64,000 bases of DNA from Omphiscola glabra (taxonomy: Eukaryota; Mollusca; Gastropoda; Lymnaeidae), in assembly GCA_964017045.1 (NCBI GenBank), contig OZ024794.1:56371108-56435107 (forward strand), written 5' to 3'. Each line of letters opens with the position of its first letter. Position 1 is the stretch's first letter. The position numbers were made by a program, and so were the translations under genes. Below the pieces are notes generated by a model. That model saw only the letters and a program-made list of their open reading frames with translations, was not told where the DNA came from and made no database searches. Positions 11,284-25,806 of the stretch are shown here, piece by piece.

Positions 11284-12732
11284 TACATGAAAGATCCTTT
11301 TTCACAGTAGATTTTTTTTTATCATGGATGATTGGATGGGCCTTAAATCATTTTTTTTTAATTTAATTTTATAAACCTGAGGTAGGCCTAGAAAGAAAAA
11401 AAAAATGCCTGAGTATAAGTTATAATAAGACAAGTACTGGCTAGGGGCCATCTATACATTACATACCAAATGCTGGGGGCAGGGGGGGGGGGAATTCTTT
11501 ATTCCTAAGATTTTTCATATGTGTGTGTATGGTGGGGGGTCTCAGCAGATTGTTTATGGTTAATTATGTACAATTTCTGCAATAATTATCTGAAAATAGT
11601 CTATTTATATCTCTCTCTCTTTTAAAGCAAACTGCCACCTAAAGTCTGTGAAATCCATGATTTCTAATAATTTTCAAAGGTTACAAAAATGTCACACATA
11701 GTTTATGTTAATATCATCATACTGTTGCTTTTTTTTTTCACAAGTGAATTTGCTGGATAACCCAAAAAGTAATAAATAGCCTAATGATAATGACAACTTA
11801 AAGACCAACCCATGCCTTTGTATAGATTTGGGCATGTGCTGTAATTTGTGATGTAATTATTCTGTTCGCCTGAATCAAAGATTGCATTACAGTTTGATAT
11901 GCCGACTATGCCAAACAGCAGAGAAAACCTGTGACATAACATTTAGCAAGGTTTGTCGTACCTTTGTTTAAGTTTAATTGCTGTGAGGTGATGTCAGAAT
12001 TGTTTATGAATTATTTGAGATGGGCAGATGCAGATGGGTGTATTTTTTATTTTGGGGAGGGGGTGGTATGTGGGTGGGGAGTTGGGTGAAACCTCTCAAT
12101 TTTATGTACTAATGGCTAATGGGGAAGTCTTAAATTGTAAAAGTGCAACAGGAGGGGAGAAGAAGGGTTATGAAAAATTGACTTTTTTTTTAGTATGTCA
12201 TATGTTGACATTATTTATATAGATGGCACCCTACTACTTTTTTAAAACTAAGACTAAAACTAAAAGCTACTTTTATGTTATTCATCAATGATTTATAAAT
12301 AAAAAGGACCTACGCCTAAGGCCTTAATGTTCCTGAAATATTTATAAATTATATAGGCATAGGCTACATTAGAGAGGAGACATGGGAATGGGAACCTAAC
12401 AAAGTTTTTAAGTTTAGGCCCATGCCTTGTTTTAGTTTAGGCCTTTGTTTTTTTTTTTTAATTTAAAATTTAAGCCAGTAAATCAATCCTTATTTCGCCT
12501 ATGCCTATGACATCAAATAATTATAAATGATGACATGATGAATGAGAATGAATATGATGAATGGAATCAAAATCAAATCATTCAATTCATACAAATGGTC
12601 AATGGTACGGTCAGTACAGTACACAGTACAGTCTTCAAATTATAAAATAATAATAACTTTAAATTGTTTTTGTTTTTTTGAGTTTCTCCTCAATTCCATT
12701 AAAGTTAGATCAATTAATTTGGAAATTTGGGC

Positions 12733-12966
12733 TAATGCGAAGAGATAGCATCCACGGCTAATGCGAAGAGATAGCCGTCGTGACTTTAGGGTACAGGTTA
12801 GGTTTAGGGATATATTTAGGTGTTCTGGTTAGGTTTAGGGATACATAATTTAGAAATTTTTTTCATTTTTTTAAAACGTTATTTTTAATTTTACGGGTCA
12901 CCACACTCACACGGCAATCAAGTTGGCGGCCATGGTAAAAATCGTGGATGCTATCTCTTCACATTT
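12733..12966. mobile_element. Small inverted-repeat element with TTAGGTTTAGGG motifs
   Basis: TAATGCGAAGAGATAGCATC (from 12733) is mirrored by GATGCTATCTCTTCACATTT at 12947–12966, with 22 of 24 bases complementary over the full arms. The left arm is itself tandemly doubled (GGCTAATGCGAAGAGATAGC at 12730 and 12757). Between the arms, GGTTAGGTTTAGGGATA occurs twice. It looks like a MITE of unknown superfamily. Confidence 0.6.
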
Positions 12967-13159
12967 ACCGGAAATTTTTTAGTGGAATAGATCGACCGTA
13001 AAATTCTATGAAGGAAATTTGTTTGTATAAACTTGGAAAGACTTTAAATTAAAGTAATGATTCTTTAACTGTTTGAAACCTGTGTTATCCACGATAAATA
13101 AACAAAGGGCACACAATGCCCATTTTAAAATTAGTGTACATCAGAGTAGCATTCCATAA

Positions 13160-13182
13160 CGGAAGTTGGTTACAACACGTCA
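13160..13182. promoter_or_regulatory. Candidate ETS site and UPRE-like TGACGTGT upstream of HSPA13
   Basis: CGGAAGT (13160–13166) is an ETS-type core. ACACGTCA (13175–13182) is TGACGTGT on the opposite strand, close to the XBP1/ATF6 unfolded-protein element TGACGTG(G/A). They lie about 90 bp before the HSPA13 start codon. The placement suits an ER chaperone, but such octamers also occur by chance. Confidence 0.3.
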
Positions 13183-13267
13183 ACGATAAGTAAATTTATT
13201 TGGTTGTGTTCAGTTTTATCGTATTTTATATGTAAACATATGTTACAACTTTACAATTAAAAGAAAC

Positions 13268-18377
<5,110 letters not shown>

Positions 18378-21300
18378 TAAAAACTTAAATTTTTTTTTTT
18401 TAAATTGTGATGTTGATTTAGACAAATTTGGACCCATGCTTGTAGGAGTATCAAGGGCTATCTTTTAACAAAAAACAGTTAAATAATTACTTAAGAGATT
18501 TGACATCAACTTTAAGTTAGGAAAACTTAATTCCAAATTTCTACCAAAAAAAAAATTAAAATTGTTGAAGTTGTTGTGGTTGAAAATCAAAATGACAGCA
18601 TTTTTTTACAAAATTACATTGTTATAAATTTTTATGGCTTCAAAAATATACAATCTGCTGTAGCTATATTTTTAGATCATTCAAAGACATTTGCTTTATT
18701 TTGCAGAAAAAGTTATATTTTAATATTTAACCCTTGCAACACCTGCAGCCTTAATGATACCATCCTTAAAGTTGCCAGTGGTGCAGATATGGAAAGTTAA
18801 AAAAAAAATTTGAAATATAAAATGTGATTTTGAACTCCTTTTTTTCAGTTACAATGACAATCTAAAATAGATTAATATGGGTGAACAATAACAATCTATA
18901 ATAGATTAATATGGGTGGAGACTAGCAATAATCAATGAAGAAACCAGAATACACTAAGTTAGGAGAAGAAAGAAAGTGGGGGGTGGGCAGGATGATTTTT
19001 AAATCTATGATAAAAAATCTATTTTTAAAGCAATTTACTATTGGATTTGTTGCTATTTCTTTTAACTGACATTTATTGACTTAATTTATTTATTGGTGCT
19101 TTTAGTAACTTAAAAAATTATTTTAAGGGTTTAATTGTAAGCCAATTTGTCACTTCCTCTGCACATTAACATGAAAGAATTTTTAAAATTTGTTGTTTAA
19201 ATTTTAACGTGTAATATTTATTATCCCAGGAATTTTCTAGTCACATTAAAATATTTTTCTTTAAACATGCCAACTTAAAATATGTCTAACATCAGTTGCC
19301 TCAAACTTAACATGGAAAATATTGTACTGTCTGTAGGTTAATTGGTTCAAAAAACATACTTTTTTAAAAAGACTTTCTTTTGACTCACATTTTTAAAGAT
19401 GCATTTTAAATGAATAATTAACATGAAATAATTGCATAAATTTCTATCAATGTTATTCAGTCCTACACATTTTTTTTATCAGAGGTTGATTTAAAAAAGG
19501 GGGTTGTTGGTTACATTTATCCAGCAACTTCATACTTTAAAAATGTTTTATTTTCAGATCTTTTTCTTATGCTAAAACTGCAGACTATTATATTTTCAAT
19601 TGCCTACAATTTTACTATAAGAATGAACTGTCTAAGCCAGGGCAGCACAACTCAAAATGTGAGGCAGGCCGTATTACTTTATGAAAAACTTGTGCGAGCC
19701 AAAAGAAAATGGGACAGGTGGGAAATCTTTAAAAAGAAAATAAGAATAAAGAACATTCGTTACTTCGCAGGCCGCAGAGTGGGTGCTGGCGAGCCGTATG
19801 TTTTGCAGGCCTGGTCTAAGCCATGACAGAAGATATTCAGTTTTTTAAATTTTTTTAAAAGATAAATAGTTTTTGTAAAGAAGAGAGTTCATGGTTTAAA
19901 AAAAAAATGTAAATATCATAATTTATTTGAAAGTATTTGCATTCCTTTCTTTTTTGGTCTGTGATAAATTATTGAATGGATGAGTTCTGATATGAATTAA
20001 GCTATAAATTAGAACTTGTTATGTGATGCTTAATAGTTACATTTTTATACATTGTCCATGCATGTGTTTAAAAAAAATGAAATATTTAGTTTATTTTGTT
20101 TAAATAAAAGGGCTATAAATAAAAGTCAGTTGCTGGAATCATATCTGTTTAACCCTTGAGAGAGACCAATACATATTTAATTGTCAAAATTTGTCTATGT
20201 GATTTTAAACAATTAAAATATGATGAAGAAATATTTTCAATAAAAAGAATTAGAGGAAGAACAAAACTTGCCAGATGAGCTTTGTTGAAATGCGTCAACA
20301 ATGGTTTAAAACACATTAGTGCAATTTTAAGAATGTATAAAATATATATTTTAATGTTTTAATCAAATGTTTTTAAAAATAATCTTCCTTTGAATTTTAT
20401 ATTTAAAACATTTGTCTGGTAATTGGATGTGAATATGCCTGGGAATCATGTGAAGTTGGTGAGAGAAAGACACTGGGCTGGTTCGTCACATTTAATCATT
20501 ATGACAACAAAATTGGAACTCAAGACTAATCAGATATATTTAAATTCTCAAAATTTAAAAAAGAACCGTAAAATTATTACCATGTTGTGATCTCAATTTG
20601 ATATAGAATATATATTGATATGATAAGTTTCCACAGTTCCAAAATGTTATGGGCATGGTAGAAGTACTAATAATTTGGATTTTGAAAAAAAAAACTGTAT
20701 GCACAACTCATCTGAAAAACTGTATTATATTTATTTATTTACTGATGGTCTCAGTGAGACATGTATATAAAGTACATATGATGTATATTAAGTTATATAT
20801 ATATTTTTAAAAATTATTTTTCATTTAGCATTGTCTCCCTACTATAGATTTTATGATTTTGAAGACCCAGTAATTTGGCTTATACTAAAAACAAAATTTA
20901 AAACAAATTTGTAAAATATATGTTGTTTTTTTTTCAAGAAAGAGAAAATGTGTTGTGCCTCTTTAAGATATAAAACAAATTAAATTTTTTTTTTTTTGAT
21001 GATCATCGTCCTGGTCCCTGTAATTGTAATATTATGTCTTGCACCCTTCTGCCCATCTTTGTTGGATCACGTCAATATTTCATGTGCATTGGCTTCAATA
21101 GTTTTTGTGTTTAAAAACTGCTTCAGAAATTTTCAGGGATGACTGTATCACAATCAAATAAATTTTAATGATGATGAAACAAAGCAATGAAAATCATTAC
21201 AGAACCGTTAATACACATTTTTTAAATTTTTGTTAAAAAAAGTTGTCAGCAAACTAAAATGGATTTCTCTAAATGTAGAGATTAAAAATCAATACATTCT

Positions 21301-21859
21301 CTTAACTTATACATACCTTAAACTTATACTCTTTTTTTTTTCATAAAGCCATTAGCTTATTTAACGTATGCCTGCAAATGGTTAATTGTTTTCTGATCTG
21401 ATTTTCATGTTATTCTACATTTGCTTTTGTCAAAGGGAAGGTCTTCAATATTTTTGCATATTTCCATGTTACAACTTGTTGATATTTATGAATTAAAACA
21501 AATCAAGTGAATTATGTCTTTTCAGTCTTTTGTTAAATGCCAATTGTCTGGTCGGTCAAAAAAATGTTCAAGTAATCAAAGACTTCTTTTTTACTAATAG
21601 TAATAGCTTTTCATAGTAAATATGATCCTCATTATTAATAATTTTTTTTTTTTTAACTGTGCAAAACTATATTTTTAAAATAAAAATCTAAATAATTTAT
21701 ACATGTTAATAAAACAATTTGGACAATGACAATTATATTAATTTCAAGAACTTTAACTCTTGATGAAAGCTGCAAGTTTTCAGTTTCTCTTTATAAAATT
21801 CAAAAGTAAAAGACAAAAGTATTTAAAGAGCATTCAGCATCATACTTTGAAGTGAGCAA
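18378..21859. other. HSPA13 3' flank / probable 3' UTR and intergenic sequence
   Basis: AT-rich, with no convincing coding exon. Candidate polyadenylation signals AATAAA occur near 20103 and 20118. A near-duplicate of about 37 bp (ATAGATTAATATGGGTG) is at 18865–18920. A hAT-type MITE is at 19638–19813. No other structure is recognised. Confidence 0.5.
19638..19813. mobile_element. hAT MITE with perfect 8-bp TSD (176 bp)
   Basis: GTCTAAGC flanks the element on both sides (19630–19637 and 19814–19821). The element begins CAGGGCAGCACAACTC and ends GCAGGCCTG. Internal GCAGGCCG and GAGCCGTATG motifs resemble the GGCCGCAT-type subterminal repeats of Charlie-like elements. Non-coding. Confidence 0.8.
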
Positions 21860-22057
21860 CTCGATTGGCCCAGCTCAGTCAGTGCTCCTCGACTCGATTG
21901 GCCCAGCTCAGTCAGTGCTCCTCGACTCGATTGGCCCAGCTCAGTCAGTGCTCCTCAACTCGATTGGCCCAGCTCAGTCAGTGCTCCTCGACTGGATTGG
22001 CCCAGCTCAGTCAGTGCTCCTCAACTCGATTGGCCCAGCTCAGTCAGTGCTCCTCCA
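21860..22057. repeat. 33-bp minisatellite, 6 copies
   Basis: Units beginning CTCGATTGGCCCAGCTCAGT start at 21860, 21893, 21926, 21959, 21992 and 22025. The length is divisible by three, so all three frames stay open (for example SIGPAQSVLLD repeated). There is no other sign of coding, and the apparent proteins are artefacts of the repeat. Confidence 0.93.
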
Positions 22058-22743
22058 TGACTGAACAGAAGATGTCATTCTTGGTTTGTTCCTTGACTCT
22101 TACTATTTGTTATATTAGCTAATTATTTTAAGTGCTATAAAATAAGGCGATGTTTAAAACAAACTACAATCCCAAGAAAAAAGACAAACACCGACCAAAC
22201 TTTATATTAGTGTCTAGCATTTAATTTACACTTTAAGATACCCGGTACAGATTTTCCATTATTGCGGCACAGCGTTAAATTGGTTCTATTAAACACTTTT
22301 ATGTTCTGAAATTGTGCACAGTTCTTTTGAAAGTAAATTTTGTATAAAACTATGAAATGTGTTGAGTTCTTTGGGATCCACCTATCTGGAAAGCAGCGAT
22401 GGTGTGCTTTCATTGGAAGGGGCATATCCACAGCGCCTGGGAGGGTCGTTAAATGGAAGATTAGCTGTTTCCAAATCAGCAGGTTTTTTGAGGTGTCACA
22501 TATAAGAATTAAAAGAATTTTTTGGAGGGGAGCGGGAGGGGGGGGGAGGTTTACATTTGTCTACACGTGACAGGAAGTTAATGGAAGCAGGAAATATCCC
22601 ATTCAAAACTGAAATTTTTTCATTATTAGTTTTTGGCTAAAATGTTATATTTTTCCAAAGCAGAGGTGTGTGGGAATTAAAGTTCATTGTCTTAATTCCA
22701 TAACATTTTAAACAAACCGAAAATAAAACAATACTGAAGGCAC

Positions 22744-23078
22744 TTATAAACCGCGATGGCTCAGTGCTGTCGACAGTTCTTGAATCTCTCGAATACAAGA
22801 GCCAGGGGTGCAGGGATCAGTAAATCCCACAACTATGTTCTGTGACCCCAAACGTGCGACGAAAATCGAGTTCTCCGCCTTTCCTATCAAAGCTGAGTTA
22901 AGTTCGTCTTTGAAACAAGTGTATGTGAAGGTCATCAATGATAGCTTCACGGACCCGCTGTAGTTGGAAGTGAGGCTGCAGATTAGCGTCATCACGTCAT
23001 CGGTAGGTATCGTGAGACCAGATGTCTTTGCGAGTATCTTCCCCTCAATTGATGCCACAAACGCGTGGTTTACTTTCC
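22744..23078 (-). CDS. Profilin-family protein, C-terminal exon (partial)
   Basis: The exon has an acceptor AG at 23080–23079 and a stop at 22746–22744, giving about 111 residues. Visible residues follow the profilin pattern: an alanine/valine strand (HAFVASIEGKILAKT), GLTIPTDDVMTLICSL matching the G-x-T/V-x-P-x-D/E-V block, and FTYTCFKDELNSALIGKAEN matching the Y-x-C-x-R/K-x-D strand. Next come FVARLGSQNIVVGFTDPCTP and a final helix ending LSTALSHRG, as in the PGxxxxxxxxLxxYLxxxG end of profilins. Profilins bind actin monomers, phosphoinositides and poly-proline. This copy is divergent, closer in feel to profilin-4. The N-terminal exon was not found in the following 2.7 kb on the minus strand; the intron holds a MITE at 23250. 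A start at 23085–23083 would make a truncated protein and is less likely. Confidence 0.6.
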
Positions 23079-23249
23079 CTGTCATTGACATAAAGTATTA
23101 TTAAGTCAGGAAATTAACAAAAAAAAAACAATGAAAAGAGTTGCGTGATGACAGATATAAAAAAATACCGAGAAATGTTTGACAGAAAACAACAAAACAA
23201 AGCAGATGTCTCGGATTCAAAAGTTAGATATGCACCAACATACACAGAG

Positions 23250-23526
23250 CAGAGCCGTTCTTAGTATTGGGGGCCTTAGGCATGAGGCGTAGGTAGGGGA
23301 CCCCGGAAGGAAAGGGTCTGCGGAGTCTTCCTCTGGAGCTGAGGACAAAACCGAATTGTGTAACCACTACCCATATTGATAATTCCGCCATTAGAGAAAA
23401 TGTGTACTTCTGAAATATATGGACTTGCAAGTTATAGGCTTAAAAAAAAAAAACCCGCCCGGCGGTGCCCCCTTGGCAGTGGGGTCCTAGGCGGTCGCCT
23501 AGCTTGCCTATGCCTAAGAAAGACTC
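23250..23526. mobile_element. MITE with CAGAGCCGTTCTTAG ends
   Basis: The left end CAGAGCCGTTCTTAG and right end CTAAGAAAGACTCT are imperfect inverted repeats. TACACAGAG is present on both sides (23241–23249 and 23527–23535), consistent with a hAT-size target duplication. Internal GGCCTTAGGC and CCTAGGCGGTCGCCTAG motifs are GC-rich compared with the surroundings. Confidence 0.65.
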
Positions 23527-23673
23527 TACACAGAGACATCAAGACATGTCACATAAATAAGAGAAGGAAGTTCTCGTGAATTCATTCTTCAGTTGTTGTT
23601 TTTTTATAACCCAGTCAGCCTCCCCACCAAAAAAAAAAAAAAAAACAAGAAAGAAAGAACAGAAAGAAATAAA

Positions 23674-23768
23674 GTCTGCATGTCACATTCTAGAACTAGA
23701 AAACCTGCATGTCACATTCTAGAACTAGAAAACCTGCATGTCCCATTCTAGAACTAGAAAACCTGCAT
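23674..23768. repeat. 29-bp tandem repeat, about 3 copies
   Basis: The unit CTGCATGTCACATTCTAGAA CTAGAAAAC is repeated three times, followed by a partial CTGCATGT. Confidence 0.85.
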
Positions 23769-24399
23769 GTTGAAATTCAAAAGAACTGATGGAGACATTG
23801 ATACATTGGAAAAAATAAAGATGGATATCTTTTTTCAGAATGACCTTTCAAGAGGAATATATTAGACACGTCATTTTTACAATCTCATTATTTAAATTTG
23901 AAACAAAAATCATTTTAATATTTGATTAATAAAACTATTTAAATTGAAAAGTTATGGAATATTATTTTTGTTCGTTGAATTAATGTCTGAAGTTAGACAT
24001 TTGTGTAATTGTTAATCAAATTCAAAATGTGATGTTTTCTTAATGTTTTGATTTCATTGATAAATCGTTACCTCCAATCACGACGAAAAATTATCTAAAT
24101 ATTGAAAATTTTGTGATTCCAGTATTCGTAAAACTTCAGTATAAAAAATATCGGGTTTTTTTTGTGTGGAAAAGGGACCGGAATTGTGACCCCTAGTGTT
24201 GACCCCAACGTCACCAGATGTGACTTAGCAATTGCCAGGAATACTTGCAGATTTCGATCAAATCAAATTACATTTGCTGGGAGATGATGTCAATCTTAAA
24301 ATTGAAACCAAATAAACTTTACTTTTACACCTAAAAGAACTTTGCTCACTGGCAGATTACCAGTCCCGTTGGACCTAAGAGAGAAAGGGTGATAAGTAA

Positions 24400-24720
24400 G
24401 TGGCGTCACTAGGGGTGGTCTTACTCAGTGCGGTAAGCCCATGGTGCCACCCTCCTTATCAGACTTCGCCATGGACCTCACTGAGTTTGTCTCATCATGT
24501 TCTGTTTGCAAAGTGATATGATGCAACGTTATCACGTTGCAATCTACTCTGGTGGCACCCTGCTCGCTGACGTGGCGCCCCGATCTGGTCATCCGGTGGC
24601 ACCCTGCTATCTGACGTGATACCCCGATCTGGTCATCCGGTGGCACCCTGCTCTCTGACGTGGTATCCCGATCTGGCCATTCGGTGGCACCCTGCTCATG
24701 TAATAAATTGAGTTCTGTTT
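24400..24720. repeat. MITE end related to 6273 element plus 44-bp tandem repeat
   Basis: AGTGGCGTCACTAGGGGTGG at about 24400 matches the left end of the hAT element at 6273. Units beginning GGTGGCACCCTGCTC then recur at 24551, 24595, 24639 and, partially, 24683 (period 44). No right terminus was identified, so the element may be truncated. Confidence 0.6.
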
Positions 24721-24888
24721 TGTCAGATGTGCAATTTTCCATTTGTTGTATCCCCCCCCCCCAGTGTGAGGATGTCATATCGGGAGTTCCACACCCCAAA
24801 GTCACCCTACTGCTTAAATATATTGTGACCATTTGCATACGGTTGTGTCTATGCGATTTTTGGATTGTCTTTTATTGAAATTTTAGAT

Positions 24889-25290
24889 TGGGTGCTGTGT
24901 GGCTGAGAGGTATAAACGGATTCACATTTTTGGACTGTAGTTCAATCCCTAACAAAAGCCTAGACAAGCAAAAAACACCACCAGCACCCCGGGTGGATGG
25001 GATCCGTTAAACTTGGATAGCAACACATATATAAGAAGGAAAACTCTTAGAGCGTACAACATTGACACAATGAAAATTCCTGCTAATCATGCGATGCAAA
25101 AGGTGACAAACTGTATCATCCATACATGATGATCCCCCTCCCTGTGTTAAACAGAAGTGTGGAGAGAGCTGATTTGCTGCATAGGGTATCAGCATATACG
25201 CCCAAAAAAGAAAAATCCCAGGCCTTGTGATTTCATCACATAGTTGCAGATGCATTTGGCTACTTTGATGAACAGCGGAAGCTAAATATT
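24889..25290 (+). mobile_element. tRNA-derived SINE, copy 2
   Basis: The head TGTGTGGCTGAGAGGTATAA with GTAGTTCAATCCCTAAC (A- and B-box like) is followed by CCCGGGTGGATGGGATCCGT, the body shared with 7121. Further on it has GATTTGCTGCATAGGG and AATCCCAGGCCTTGTGATTTC, shared with the 34.3-kb copy but absent from the 7-kb copy. Confidence 0.75.
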
Positions 25291-25806
25291 AGGAACTCGT
25301 AATCTGAGTTTTGGCTTCAGAAGAATATCATGTCATTATTATGCAATGTGGAAATAGGTCACAAGAAGCTCAAGACATGCAAAGATTCATATTTTGAAAG
25401 TTTTGATTTAAGAGTGCTGAAATCAGACATTGAAGAAACTATTCTACGCCATCCAAAGCAGACAATAGTCACGACTGAGCAATGTAGAAGTAAGGTACAA
25501 TTACAAGCGCCTTACCATAATCTCCTTTTTAAATGGATAGAATAAATATTTATTATTGAACTAATTGAAGTGTATATTTTTAATATATTTAATTATATTT
25601 TTTATGTAATTATTATTTTTTATACTGTAATTAATGTTTCAGTTGCATTAAACACTAGTACATTGTATTGTGTTGTTATCTTCCTAACAGGGCAGTGCTT
25701 ACTACTGTCCTGAAAAAAGAAATTGGGTAACACAGTGGAGCGCTAGGGGTGGTTTTGTGAAGCCCAAGGGGCGGTATTAAAAAAACGAGACCCAATGCTC
25801 TAGCCT

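Larger units (their letters stand above)
11284..13267. promoter_or_regulatory. Divergent SERAC1/HSPA13 intergenic region
   Basis: About 2 kb separates the two start codons, which point away from each other, so both promoters should lie here. No clear TATA box was assigned. It holds a (G)n run at 11483–11491, poly-T runs and the small inverted-repeat element at 12733–12966. The last 300 bases before HSPA13 are the likeliest core promoter. Confidence 0.6.

Noticed and set aside
23083..23091. ATG codons at the start of the profilin-like frame as the true start
   Set aside because: The ATG lies within an acceptor context (AATGACAG|GG), and a start there would lack the N-terminal helix of profilins.
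25330..25545. 71-residue plus-strand open frame downstream of the SINE copy
   Set aside because: Composition is compatible with coding but nothing was recognised and no splice partner found; transposon remnant is possible.
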